Origin: Fidelibacterota bacterium
GTDB taxonomy: Bacteria > Fidelibacterota > Marinisomatia > Marinisomatales > TCS55
Direction: 5' to 3'
Length of the DNA stretch: 64,000 nt
Assembly: GCA_014239435.1 (NCBI GenBank)
Contig: JAAZYX010000020.1
Location: forward strand, 124,001-188,000
Shown one piece after another: positions 8,301 through 18,054 of this stretch. The notes under the pieces were generated by a model. That model was given only the letters and a program-made list of their open reading frames with translations. It did no database searches and had not been told where the DNA came from. Made by a program: the position numbers and the translations under genes. Each line of letters starts with the position of its first letter. The first letter of the stretch is position 1.

Positions 8301-9425
8301 ATGAATTCACCAACCTTTTTTCTCGTAGCCGGGGAAACGTCCGGAGACCTGCATGGAAGCAAATTAATCCTTGAAATAAAACGCCAATATCCGAAGGCCA
8401 AATTTATAGGGCACGGAGGCGACAGGATGGCGAAGGCGGGGATGAAAATTCTGGAGCATTCTGATAAATTATCAGTCATCGGCTTTACTGAGGTTATAAA
8501 ACATCTGCCGTATTTTACCAAGGTAATGGGAGAAACACTTGGCGCAATTCAAGAGGTGCTTCCATCAAGAATTATTCTCATTGATTATCCGGGCTTTAAC
8601 CTTCGCCTTGCAAAAAATATTCACGGTTTAGGAATCCCCATTACCTATTTCATTCTTCCCCAAGTATGGGCATGGAAAGAATCGCGAGTTAAAAAACTTA
8701 AACAATTTATTGATCAAGCATTGTGCATTTTCCCGTTTGAACAGGAATGGTTCGAATCTCGCGGAGTACCTGCGTTTTTCGTAGGACACCCATTTGCTGA
8801 ATCCATCTCAGTTGAAATGAATTCTGAAGAGTTTTATTCCAAACATAATCTGACCAAACAAGAACCAATCCTTACGTTGCTTCCCGGGAGCCGGCAGCAA
8901 GAAGTGGACAAGCACCTGCCTATTTTTCTAGATACTTTTCATATGCTTAAAAAAGATATTCCAGATCTTCAGTGTATCTTGGGAAAGGCGCCCGGCATTA
9001 AAACCAACCAACTGCCATCTGGTGTAAGGATTGAGTCCGATCATCCTCAATCGGCCATTCAATTTGGCACTGCAGCTCTTGCTGCATCCGGAACGGTGAC
9101 GCTAGAATGTGCCGTATTGGATACACCCGTCGCCGTATCTTACAAATTATCTTCACTATCTTATCAATTCATTAAGCGGATGTCAAAAGTGCCGTATGTA
9201 TCCATCGTTAACCTCATAGCTGGAAGGGAAATCGTTCCTGAGTTTCTACAGTCTAAAATGACACCCGGGAACCTTGCCAAAGCAGTACGTCCTCTTTTAT
9301 CAAAAACGGGCGAGAGAAAGACTATGATTTTAGGGTATGAAGAGGTCAGGAGAACCTTGGGATTACCCGGAGTCTATCAACGCGCTGCTGAGGCAGTTTT
9401 ATCAAAAACAATACAAGTAGGGTGA
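8301..9425 (+). CDS. lpxB: lipid-A-disaccharide synthase
   Basis: The 374-residue product compares well with E. coli LpxB (382). It begins with the diagnostic AGETSGDLHG motif (residues 10-19) and contains LPGSRQQEV and a GT-B type C-terminal nucleotide-binding region (TVTLECAVLDTPVAVSYKLS). It condenses UDP-2,3-diacylglucosamine with lipid X at the inner-membrane surface to form the lipid A disaccharide. I chose the ATG at 8301; a TTG five codons upstream lies between the genes and is less convincing. Its stop overlaps the GTG start of the next gene by four bases. Confidence 0.95.
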   Translation: MNSPTFFLVAGETSGDLHGSKLILEIKRQYPKAKFIGHGGDRMAKAGMKILEHSDKLSVIGFTEVIKHLPYFTKVMGETLGAIQEVLPSRIILIDYPGFNLRLAKNIHGLGIPITYFILPQVWAWKESRVKKLKQFIDQALCIFPFEQEWFESRGVPAFFVGHPFAESISVEMNSEEFYSKHNLTKQEPILTLLPGSRQQEVDKHLPIFLDTFHMLKKDIPDLQCILGKAPGIKTNQLPSGVRIESDHPQSAIQFGTAALAASGTVTLECAVLDTPVAVSYKLSSLSYQFIKRMSKVPYVSIVNLIAGREIVPEFLQSKMTPGNLAKAVRPLLSKTGERKTMILGYEEVRRTLGLPGVYQRAAEAVLSKTIQVG

Positions 9426-10075
9426 AAAAGAAACTGACTTACTGGATTGGCATTTATTTTGGGAAGCCATTCTTACGGTTTCTGTACAACACCAACCGCT
9501 GGGATGTAAAAGGTGAGCATCATGTTAAAGATGCATTAAACGCCGGGAAATCTGTTATTATTGCCTGTTGGCACGATTGTTTGCTGATACCTTTTATGCA
9601 TCTGTCCGGTCAAAATCATTATGGGATTGCGGGCACACATGGCGACGCTGAAATTATATCCAGAATTGGAGAAAAGCTCGGATGGCAGGTATTGAGAGGA
9701 TCAAGCACGGAGCGCGGGAAAGAAGTGTATGATGAACTCTTGGACATACTAAACCGACCGGGGAATTTGGTTGCAATTACTCCTGATGGACCGAAGGGTC
9801 CCGCAAAAATTCCAAAGGCCGGCGCAATCCGGGCAGCACAAAAAACAGGGGCTGTTATTATTCCCGTTGCAGGAAGATCCACTAAAAGCTGGGGGTTTAC
9901 AAACTGGGACACTTTTCTTGTTGCGAAACCGTTCGGAACCATCTCTGCCGTTTATGGTGAGTCACTCAAATTTCAATTGGATGAATCGTTTGAAGACTGC
10001 GCTGAAACATTAACAACAGCGCTCAATAAACTTGAAAAACTAGCGGAAGAAAATGTTGCGGCCAGATCGATTTAA
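9422..10075 (+). CDS. DUF374 lysophospholipid/lipid A acyltransferase-like protein
   Basis: This 217-residue protein has the DUF374 (LPLAT superfamily) pattern. The stretch IIACWHDCLLIPF holds the His-Asp active-site pair, and GTHGDAEIISRIGEKLGW, RGSSTERGKEVY and ITPDGPKGPAKIPKAGAI follow. These are inner-membrane acyltransferases related to the late acyltransferases of lipid A. Its GTG start overlaps the lpxB stop, and lpxK begins inside its 3' end. This tight packing suggests it adds a secondary acyl chain to a lipid A intermediate, which is inferred from context only. Confidence 0.8.
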   Translation: MKKKLTYWIGIYFGKPFLRFLYNTNRWDVKGEHHVKDALNAGKSVIIACWHDCLLIPFMHLSGQNHYGIAGTHGDAEIISRIGEKLGWQVLRGSSTERGKEVYDELLDILNRPGNLVAITPDGPKGPAKIPKAGAIRAAQKTGAVIIPVAGRSTKSWGFTNWDTFLVAKPFGTISAVYGESLKFQLDESFEDCAETLTTALNKLEKLAEENVAARSI

Positions 10076-11090
10076 ATCATTAAGAATTTTTTTATTCCCG
10101 CTTGCGCTTTTTTATAGGGCAATGATATTTTGGAGGAATTTCTTTTACAATATCGGATTTTTTGTTTCAAAGCGCTTATCGTGTAAAATAATTAGCATTG
10201 GAAATATATCGGTTGGCGGGACAGGAAAAACTCCCGCGGTGATTTACATTGCTGAACTACTGCAAGATCGAGGAAAGCATGTGGCAGTATTAAGCAGGGG
10301 TTATGCAAGAAAATCTAAAGGAACCGTCCTCGTATCCGATGGAAAAGGAAATGTTTCTTCTTGGATCGATGGCGGTGATGAGCCCGTATTAATAGCACAT
10401 AAAATTCCCCAAATTCCCATTGTCGCGGATGAAAATAGAGTCCGAGGCGGGACCTATTTAATAGACAATTTTAACCCTGACTTTATTTTATTGGACGACG
10501 CGTTTCAGCACAGGGCAATTGAGCGTGATTTGGATATTGTTTTGATCAATTCTCAAATACAGGAAAAGATGAATAAGCTACTACCCTATGGTTTACTGCG
10601 GGAACCAAAAAACCAATTAAAGAGAGCGGATATAATTTTTTTAACTAAAACAAATCTTGGAGAATTTGAACCATCATTATCAGCAAGTTTAGATGTTCCT
10701 GTTTTTAAAAGTTTTATGGTGACACAAAGTATCCTTAAGAGTATTTCCGGTGACACTCTGGGGATTGATGCAATATCCGCAAAAAATGTTTTTGCAGTAT
10801 CTGGATTAGGCGATCCCGAAAGTTTTCATTCTTCTATTACACGAATGGGGGCGCACATTTCCGGCCATTATACAAAACCGGATCATTACAATTATTCCGA
10901 TGATGATGTAAATAAAATAATAAAACATGCTCAGCAAACGAGTGCCGATTTAATTATAACGACTGAGAAGGATTTGGTTAAACTGGGAAGTTTTAATTGG
11001 GCAGAATTGCCGGTTTTGGCTATCCCGATTAGATTTGAGCCTGAAGAAACGGGGCGGAAAAAACTGTTACAATTGCTCAATCTGGAATGA
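10053..11090 (+). CDS. lpxK: tetraacyldisaccharide 4'-kinase
   Basis: The 345-residue LpxK phosphorylates the 4' position of the lipid A disaccharide. The N-terminal membrane-associated helix is followed by the family P-loop GNISVGGTGKTP (residues 50-61), and then by VLSRGYARKSKG, DDAFQHRAIERDLDIVLIN and the C-terminal TTEKDLVKL, all characteristic. A TTG start at 10053, inside the end of the acyltransferase gene, gives about the same N-terminal length as E. coli LpxK. The first ATG (10122) would remove most of the membrane helix. It is the last gene of the lipid A operon and ends three bases from a convergent gene, with no room for a separate terminator. Confidence 0.93.
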   Translation: MLRPDRFKSLRIFLFPLALFYRAMIFWRNFFYNIGFFVSKRLSCKIISIGNISVGGTGKTPAVIYIAELLQDRGKHVAVLSRGYARKSKGTVLVSDGKGNVSSWIDGGDEPVLIAHKIPQIPIVADENRVRGGTYLIDNFNPDFILLDDAFQHRAIERDLDIVLINSQIQEKMNKLLPYGLLREPKNQLKRADIIFLTKTNLGEFEPSLSASLDVPVFKSFMVTQSILKSISGDTLGIDAISAKNVFAVSGLGDPESFHSSITRMGAHISGHYTKPDHYNYSDDDVNKIIKHAQQTSADLIITTEKDLVKLGSFNWAELPVLAIPIRFEPEETGRKKLLQLLNLE

Positions 11091-11092
11091 TA

Positions 11093-14000
11093 TTATATCT
11101 GAGCCATCCCCCAAGCAAACATTACCCCAACAAAAGTCAATAATAACGGCCACCCTCGGTTTACCATTTGCCGAGCGCTCGGGTCTTCAAACACGTGCAC
11201 CTGAAATTCGTGGGCTGTGGTGGCGCCTCTTTCATCAATTGCGGTAATAATGATATCATTTGGGCCTCTCTGGCCGGCGCGCGGTTTCCAGCGGAATAGA
11301 CCCGTTTTCCTGTTAAACACAGAATATTTCGGAAGCTTTATTGCGCGGAACTGAATCCTGTCACTGTTTAAGTCTTCTGCCATAATCCGGTATCTATATT
11401 CATGTCCTGTAAGCGCTACGGGTTTCGGTGAAGAAATGATAGAGGGATTAGTGTTGACAAATATTTTGTTCTCCTGCACATCTTCTGTATATCCATCCTC
11501 TACCTTTACTGTAAAATAATTGTTATTAATCTGCGCCGTTTTGGGAATCCAAACCAATTTCCCCTTATCGCTGATTTGCATTCCTTGCGGTCCTTTTACC
11601 AAAGTATACCTGAGTTCTGCATCAGAATTTTTATCCTCAACGCGGACTTGATATTTATATACTTCCTCCACCATACCCGCGGCCGGCGCATTAGAAACGA
11701 TCACAGGCGGATAATTGACATATAAATCAAACATTTGCTCATCTTTCGTATAGCCGTCAGAAACAATTATTTTTACAGGATGGGAATCAAATTGATCTTT
11801 TCCCGGCGTCCAACGCAATGTTCCGGTATATTCATCCACAACCATAGCATCCGGAAAATCTACCAATGTATATTTAAATGGGCTCAGCCTCTCAACTAAA
11901 ACTCGAGGCGGTTTTCCTTGGCTTCCCTGGAAAAATTCCCAAAGTACATCCTTGATGGATACGGTGCGCTCGTCCAACATTTCCAAAATGACTAATAAGC
12001 GATCATTTTCATAGAATATGGAGTGAACATATTTTTTAAGATTCAGCCGGGCGAAATCTTCTTCATCTAAATGTTCCGGGTCAATTAAGTAAACTGCTTC
12101 AGCCGTTTCCCAATCACGGATATAGCGATCTATATTTTCTCTGTAAATATCATCTGAAATATTTATCGCATAAATTCTGACGCTCTTAACATCATCTAAC
12201 CGCACCGGATTTGTGTACGGCAGCAGCGATCCTTTGTTTTGATCTGAAACAAGAATCGGATATTCATACGGCGCATCCATCGACCCAATCATCGGAGGAA
12301 GCGATACAATGCGGGTAGGGGCGTTTACAAAAAAGTCCGACTCCACAATGCTTGTTTCCCGACCATCCGTTATTTCAATCATTAGGTGGGAAAAATCGAT
12401 ATTATCAACGTTGGGTTCCCAGTGAATCCGTGCTGTATATGGATCCATGCGCATTCCCTCCGGCATTTCCACAGCAGTATAAATAAGTTTATCATCTGCG
12501 TTTGGATCATTAGCAACAATCTCAAAATCATAATCTTCGCCAAGATTAATAACATTCATTGCCGGCGGAACTTCTTCAATAATGGGCGGATGATTTACAA
12601 ATAGATCAACCCATTGTGAATCTCTTGCCATTCCATGATTGGCAACCACAAAATAAGATTGCGTATCAATCTGAGATGCAGATGGTGTCCACTCAATGAG
12701 GCCTTCGTCCGAAATAGCCATTCCTTCTGGTTGATCAATTAGCTCATAGCCAACTTTGTAATCCAAGTCCGGGCGCCAAACTTCTACTTTATAGGTGTAG
12801 GGATTTTCAACCTTAATGACATTGTCAGATTGAGACAGAATTTTGATCCCGGCTCGCGCAAACAATCGGAATTGCTGAAGCGCGCGGTCAAACCCGTCTG
12901 ACACTGTAATCCTGACATCATACACATCTACGTGGGTGCTGTCAGTCTTCCATCGGATTGTGTTTGTTCCGTCTATTAGCATTCCTGCCGGCTTCACTTC
13001 TAATTCATACCGCAAATCAGCATCACTGTTTCTATCCTGAACAAGCGGCTTGTAAATAAATTCAGAATTGGCGATAAACTCTGTGCGGGACGGTTCGCTT
13101 AAGAAAGCCGGCAAATCATTTACATAAATCCAAAGTCTTTCATCGTATCCTTCTAAATCCGGAATCATTTGATAGGTCAAGAGCGTGTCATCATCAGATG
13201 TTTCCAGCTTAACATTTTCTCCAACTTTCATTTCAACATGGTATGATATGTGGTAGGCACCAAGCTGGGTTTCATCCGGAATCCATCGGATGGATTTAGA
13301 TTCATAATGAAAAAACATTCCCCGCGGCGGCGGCGCAAGCCAACGAAAACTGTAAAACCGGGTAGCTTCATCTTCCGGAAGCGTGTAAGCGAATGATTGG
13401 CTTACCGGCAGCACGTGCCTCGGAAGCACTCCCGCCGGAAGTGGCTGACCCATCGATTCGAATGGCTTTGGCACTCGTGGTAAATCTAAAATCATCTCGG
13501 GATTCAGTTCAGGATACATATCCAGCATATCTTCCTGATCTCGAATCTCTAACTCTGTGATGCCTGGCGAGGGCGGTACAAGGTCGGGGGAGGAACCAAT
13601 ATCCGTAATAAATACAGATGTTTGTCTTCCATCCCAACCGGCTGCAACAATAGAACCTGAATATTTACCGCGGGAAGTTATCGGCAGAGAAGTAAAAACC
13701 TGAGTGTCTTCATCCTCGGCTTCCAGCGTAAAATATTCTACGGGACTAATTAGTCCTGCGTCTGTTCCATAGGCCAATGAAAGGATATTCATTTCTCCGG
13801 ACACCAGCAGCAAATCACTAAATCCATCGTGATTAAAATCAGCAACATTCATGTCTGACATTGGGCCTCCATCTACAGGAAGAGTAGATACGGACACCCA
13901 TCCCGGCGAGAGTGTCAATCCAATGACATGGCCGCTTTGAAACGGCAGCAAGACATCCTGAAATCCATCAGCATCCCAATCCGTTCTGGATATTCTGAAT

Positions 14001-14779
14001 GGTAAGAATCCATCGATTCCATGAATTTCCTGTTCGACCAAATCGCCATTCAAAAATTCACCGCCGGTATTAAAAAATGGCTGTACCCTTAAAATACTGC
14101 CTTCAGGACTGAAAGCCAGCAATTCATCAAACCCGTCCCGATTATTGTCAACAGAGGCAACATAGACAAATCCAATTCCGGATTCGAGGCCGTCCGGCTT
14201 CAATTCTTTCAAAACCCGGATGGATCCATCATCGGCGATATCCAAAAGTTTTATTCCACGAACCGGGCTTCCAAGCGAAATGGCCAGTTCCTGATCTGCG
14301 TCGCCGTCTACATTAACCAAATCAAGATTATGACAACGTAAAAAACGCTTACCGCTTGATAAATTTAAAGTGCCTCCTGGATTTTCGTCGAATCCGTCTT
14401 CACCCCATGAATAGTAAAAAACAATCGGCTGAAGAATTTCTTCTTCTTCAACATCAGACACATTCAATACGGTTACAAGTTCGGGTACACCATCTCCGTC
14501 CAGGTCGCCAATTTTAACACCAACAAAACTTCCAAGAAGCCCTTCTGGTGTTTCCAATTCCCAGTTTAGGCGCTGATATCCATCTTCATCCATTTCGTAA
14601 TACCGCACGACCGACACTGCGGCTTCGTCGATAATCCCGTTTTCAATCGTCACAAACTCATGAAGCTGATCCTCATCTAAATCAAATGTTCCGTCCATAT
14701 AGGTGATTTTCAAATCCTGTGCTGCCCCAAAAGATATCATCAGGATTAATAGCGATAGTATTTTTCTCGAATGTATCAT
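11093..14779 (-). CDS. large secreted FG-GAP / Ig-like repeat protein
   Basis: This 1,228-residue protein starts with a signal peptide (about residues 1-20, ending FGAAQ). The first third contains FG-GAP/VCBS-type repeats marked by D-x-D-x-D-G loops (DLDGDGVPELV, DWDADGFQDVLLPF, DFNHDGFSDLLLV), which form a calcium-binding propeller in relatives. The rest contains about seven putative Ig-like (He_PIG/cadherin-like) domains, each ending in W-x-P followed by V-x-D-G. A hydrophobic C-terminal segment (WPLLLTFVGVMFAWGMA) could anchor it in a membrane. The start overlaps the stop of the upstream gene by four bases. An envelope or surface adhesion role is plausible, but no ligand can be inferred. 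Confidence 0.75.
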   Translation of the reverse strand: MIHSRKILSLLILMISFGAAQDLKITYMDGTFDLDEDQLHEFVTIENGIIDEAAVSVVRYYEMDEDGYQRLNWELETPEGLLGSFVGVKIGDLDGDGVPELVTVLNVSDVEEEEILQPIVFYYSWGEDGFDENPGGTLNLSSGKRFLRCHNLDLVNVDGDADQELAISLGSPVRGIKLLDIADDGSIRVLKELKPDGLESGIGFVYVASVDNNRDGFDELLAFSPEGSILRVQPFFNTGGEFLNGDLVEQEIHGIDGFLPFRISRTDWDADGFQDVLLPFQSGHVIGLTLSPGWVSVSTLPVDGGPMSDMNVADFNHDGFSDLLLVSGEMNILSLAYGTDAGLISPVEYFTLEAEDEDTQVFTSLPITSRGKYSGSIVAAGWDGRQTSVFITDIGSSPDLVPPSPGITELEIRDQEDMLDMYPELNPEMILDLPRVPKPFESMGQPLPAGVLPRHVLPVSQSFAYTLPEDEATRFYSFRWLAPPPRGMFFHYESKSIRWIPDETQLGAYHISYHVEMKVGENVKLETSDDDTLLTYQMIPDLEGYDERLWIYVNDLPAFLSEPSRTEFIANSEFIYKPLVQDRNSDADLRYELEVKPAGMLIDGTNTIRWKTDSTHVDVYDVRITVSDGFDRALQQFRLFARAGIKILSQSDNVIKVENPYTYKVEVWRPDLDYKVGYELIDQPEGMAISDEGLIEWTPSASQIDTQSYFVVANHGMARDSQWVDLFVNHPPIIEEVPPAMNVINLGEDYDFEIVANDPNADDKLIYTAVEMPEGMRMDPYTARIHWEPNVDNIDFSHLMIEITDGRETSIVESDFFVNAPTRIVSLPPMIGSMDAPYEYPILVSDQNKGSLLPYTNPVRLDDVKSVRIYAINISDDIYRENIDRYIRDWETAEAVYLIDPEHLDEEDFARLNLKKYVHSIFYENDRLLVILEMLDERTVSIKDVLWEFFQGSQGKPPRVLVERLSPFKYTLVDFPDAMVVDEYTGTLRWTPGKDQFDSHPVKIIVSDGYTKDEQMFDLYVNYPPVIVSNAPAAGMVEEVYKYQVRVEDKNSDAELRYTLVKGPQGMQISDKGKLVWIPKTAQINNNYFTVKVEDGYTEDVQENKIFVNTNPSIISSPKPVALTGHEYRYRIMAEDLNSDRIQFRAIKLPKYSVFNRKTGLFRWKPRAGQRGPNDIIITAIDERGATTAHEFQVHVFEDPSARQMVNRGWPLLLTFVGVMFAWGMAQI

Positions 14780-16866
14780 GAATCAGACATTTCGGCATTT
14801 TCTGAACTTGTTCTGTCTTCTAGCTTTATTGACGGAAGCGTTCTCGCCCGAATGGAATCTTCAGCAGAATGAATGAGGTTTGACATCATTTGTATTGGAT
14901 AAAAATTTTCTGAAAAACTGATTTCTGCCACCGTTGTAGCTGAGCCGTCTTCCCGGAATCTAACCGTTCCCCGAATGTGATGTAAACTGCCTTCATTAAA
15001 TAAAATTCTCATAACATGATCGGGTCTCGATGGCCCGATAATTTCAATCCACTGTGCAAAGGAATCCGACTGAATCTCTGTGCCTTCTCCATGAAAAACT
15101 ATGGACTTTTCTAATGAATCCATGACGATATCTTGTTTAAAACCATGGAAAAGAAATTCAGGAAAAGCGCTGAGACTCTGGTTCCAATCACCCGGATAAA
15201 ATGTCTGAGGAAGGGAATCTAATGCGGGATTAAGCGCCACGGAAAGCACATTCGAATTAAGATCGTGTATAAGAGATAGGGTTGTTTCCCCATCGGCATT
15301 GGCTGAGGATGACTCATAGGAAAAGGAAATTTCATCTTCTTGTGGAAGAGCTTCAATATTGGTAGAAATCGAATGATACAGCCCGCGTCTTCCCGGAAGT
15401 ATTTCGGTGGACAATTGATAAGAAGCAACGCCGTTGAAATTAAACGCAGCAGAATCATACTCATCCGTTGATACAGCAATCGAATACACTTTTTCCGGGA
15501 ATTGCGGATAAATCACCGGCGGCGGCGCGATCTTTGTAGAATCAATGACGACCATTCCCCACGTGCTGTCTCCGGAGGCCAGTATCGGCACAATTTGGTG
15601 TCGGTCGCCGAATGTATCCAAATCTTCATGAAGCGTTTCGCGAATTCGTACTTCATATAAATATGAAAATATATGGTGCCCAATATCTTCATATCGCGGA
15701 ATCCATCTTATCAAACCCGATAAAGGATCAAAATATGCTGATTCGGGCGGACGACTGGTCCACCTAAAACTATAGAATCCTGCAGATGAATCTGGGGAAG
15801 CAACAATAGAGATAGTATCACCAACAGATATTGTATCAATAAACGCCAGCTGAACAGAATCCGGGAAACCGTCCTCGAAAAACATGAGAAAATCTGGATC
15901 TATCAAACCGGCGCTGACTTGGGATTCCAATAAAGAATTAATGTCAGATATTGTTGCTGTATCCGGAAGTAAAAAGAGCTTGGTCTGACTAAGATCTGAT
16001 TTGAAAAATGTTAATGATGAATCTTTTACAGAAAGCGCACAAACATCATCATTTGCAAATGGAAGCAATAAATCCGAAAAACCATCGCCCGATAAATCTC
16101 GCGACATAACAGCATAAGATAAAAGTGGTGATTTGAGGATAGGAAATGACCCTGAATAAGCAGGGCTTTTCCATAAAGAATATTCAAATACATCTACAAT
16201 TACAGAATCCTGCTCTATCGCAAAAACTGCCAAGAGCGGGTTATTCGCTGTTCCGAACCATTCACACATTATTTTGCCAATTCCGCTTTTCATTGAAAGC
16301 GAATCAATTTTTTCAACCAATGTAAATCTTGGCAGATTGTGCTTAGTCTGATACAAAAGCACTTTGCGGGAAGGACTGTTTACCGACAATGCGGCAAGGT
16401 TTATATCTGGTGAATAAGAAACGTGGCCCGGCCGAAATCGGTCTCCATTGATAGCCCCAGACACAAGAGAAATTCCCGTGTCCGCAAATGTAGAGTCTTC
16501 CCAATTGTAATGGTTCAAAGGAATAAATTCATCTTGGGCTTCTATCGCGAGACTGGTGCCGCTTAAAACCAAAAATGGCAGGGAGGATTCGACACCAAGA
16601 ATCAATTCACAATGGTTTATTACAAATGGTAATTCATTTAAAGATTTCGACCATAATTCTACATGATCTAACCCTTTCGTCAATTCGATATAACGAACGA
16701 CAGGATTTGATTCCTGATTAATCAAAATAAATTCACCAAAACCATCCTCGTCTACATCATACCCCGGGATTATATGCACACCACCTGCAGACGTTTGTGA
16801 GACCATCACAACGAAAATGATAATTGGATAAATCCATTTGCGAACGATTCCCTTCATTCCATTCAT
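14776..16866 (-). CDS. secreted FG-GAP-like protein, partner of the downstream gene
   Basis: The 696-residue product has a signal peptide (about 1-27) followed by a D-x-D-x-D-G loop (GYDVDEDGFGEFILI) and a second near residue 270 (SRDLSGDGFSDLLLPF). It shares a recognisable module with the 1,228-residue neighbour: FYSFRW, a proline pair, then IRWIP and SYLYEV, about residues 360-420. The N-terminal regions are also alike, so the two are probably distant paralogues. The stop overlaps the next start (ATGA), implying coupled synthesis and perhaps a complex. The C-terminal third has no domain I recognise. It likely acts in the periplasm or on the surface. Confidence 0.65.
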   Translation of the reverse strand: MNGMKGIVRKWIYPIIIFVVMVSQTSAGGVHIIPGYDVDEDGFGEFILINQESNPVVRYIELTKGLDHVELWSKSLNELPFVINHCELILGVESSLPFLVLSGTSLAIEAQDEFIPLNHYNWEDSTFADTGISLVSGAINGDRFRPGHVSYSPDINLAALSVNSPSRKVLLYQTKHNLPRFTLVEKIDSLSMKSGIGKIMCEWFGTANNPLLAVFAIEQDSVIVDVFEYSLWKSPAYSGSFPILKSPLLSYAVMSRDLSGDGFSDLLLPFANDDVCALSVKDSSLTFFKSDLSQTKLFLLPDTATISDINSLLESQVSAGLIDPDFLMFFEDGFPDSVQLAFIDTISVGDTISIVASPDSSAGFYSFRWTSRPPESAYFDPLSGLIRWIPRYEDIGHHIFSYLYEVRIRETLHEDLDTFGDRHQIVPILASGDSTWGMVVIDSTKIAPPPVIYPQFPEKVYSIAVSTDEYDSAAFNFNGVASYQLSTEILPGRRGLYHSISTNIEALPQEDEISFSYESSSANADGETTLSLIHDLNSNVLSVALNPALDSLPQTFYPGDWNQSLSAFPEFLFHGFKQDIVMDSLEKSIVFHGEGTEIQSDSFAQWIEIIGPSRPDHVMRILFNEGSLHHIRGTVRFREDGSATTVAEISFSENFYPIQMMSNLIHSAEDSIRARTLPSIKLEDRTSSENAEMSDS

Positions 16867-17086
16867 ATGTACTCAATAGATATTTAAGGGAAGTTCTTAC
16901 TGGCAAAAGGACGCCTGTCGTCACTATTCCCTTACCTCAGATTCTCTGTAAATATAGAGCGCCCCCTCGGAATAATCAAATTAAAAGGGCGAATACAGCA
17001 ATATGATTTGTTAGGTGGATAAAGCCGATTATTAGACGTTTGATATTCTCGGCTATTATTCTAAATTGCTATTTCGTTCTCATCTT

Positions 17087-18019
17087 ATGACAGATATCCG
17101 CATCAAAATTCGTCGGACAGCGTTCGCTGTTTTCCTCATCCCAATCGCCATACAGGCACAGGGAGATTTATTCCCTGTAGAGGAATTTTATGGTGGAGGA
17201 ATCGGTTACAGTGCAATGTATATGACGCTGGACTCCATCCCCGGAAGCAATAAATTGAAATCCTTAGGCCTGAATCCCGACGAATTTAAAACACCGTTTG
17301 TGATTCACGGAGGTGAGGGTTTTGCACATATTGCTGGACGATGGAGGCTCGGTGGATATGCCGGAATGGGAAGCTCAGAAATTACGGACATTTTTCAAGT
17401 GTACCTTTACGTAAACCGGGATACCGTAAGCGGATACCAGACACCCGCGACGGGCTCAACAGGCGATTATGCCATCGAATATGAAAGTGAATTCCCAAAA
17501 CCTTCAATCAGGGCACGATTCTCCTTTTTGCTTGGTGCTGTTACGATGGAATATGTTATTCCTATTTACAGAGACCTCGAAATAACTGCCGGAGCGCTCA
17601 TGGGAATTGGAAGGGTGAATTTATCGTTTGACCAATTCGCCGGGAACCCTGAGTGGGGAGACCTTTTTTCTAACAACATGTACGGCGAGGTAACAAACGG
17701 AACTATTTATTATCCAGTAGACACAACCGGGTCGACGCTTCAAACGGCAATTGACACCTTACAGGGACAATACCTCAAGCCAATTAATGTTAGCCACAGC
17801 ATGACAAATCTGACCGGAACCTTTTTTAACTTTCAGCCCTATGTTGCTGTCAAGTGGCAGTTTTTGGATAGAATGGGGCTTAGAATAAGCGCTGGGTTTA
17901 ATAAGGGTACTATCGCAAAAAGCGGTTGGGTTCTAAACGATCATTATCCAATTGATGATTCTCCAAAATCAGCCATTCAGGGAATCACTATTCGCGCAAT
18001 GATTTATTTTGGTTTGTAG
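17087..18019 (+). CDS. secreted protein, probable outer-membrane barrel
   Basis: I do not recognise a named family. The 310-residue product has a signal peptide with a basic start (MTDIRIKIRR) and a cleavage site near IQAQG. It continues with alternating hydrophobic and polar strands rich in Gly and aromatics (YGGGIGYSAMYMTL, RWRLGGYAGMG, FNFQPYVAVKWQFLDRMGLRISAGF) and ends in MIYFGL, whose terminal hydrophobic residue fits a beta-barrel outer-membrane protein. I prefer the ATG at 17087 to the TTG at 17066, because the extra residues precede the basic n-region. It is the first plus-strand gene after a 220-base divergent spacer and lies 35 bases upstream of the protease gene. Confidence 0.55.
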   Translation: MTDIRIKIRRTAFAVFLIPIAIQAQGDLFPVEEFYGGGIGYSAMYMTLDSIPGSNKLKSLGLNPDEFKTPFVIHGGEGFAHIAGRWRLGGYAGMGSSEITDIFQVYLYVNRDTVSGYQTPATGSTGDYAIEYESEFPKPSIRARFSFLLGAVTMEYVIPIYRDLEITAGALMGIGRVNLSFDQFAGNPEWGDLFSNNMYGEVTNGTIYYPVDTTGSTLQTAIDTLQGQYLKPINVSHSMTNLTGTFFNFQPYVAVKWQFLDRMGLRISAGFNKGTIAKSGWVLNDHYPIDDSPKSAIQGITIRAMIYFGL

Positions 18020-18054
18020 TTTTTTTGGTTAATGAAAATTAGGATTTACTTTTA

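Noticed and set aside
16888-16937. Inverted repeat AAGGGAA ... TTCCCTT in the 220-base divergent spacer
   Set aside because: Seven base pairs with a loop of about 35 bases is likely by chance in AT-rich DNA; no operator or terminator features accompany it.
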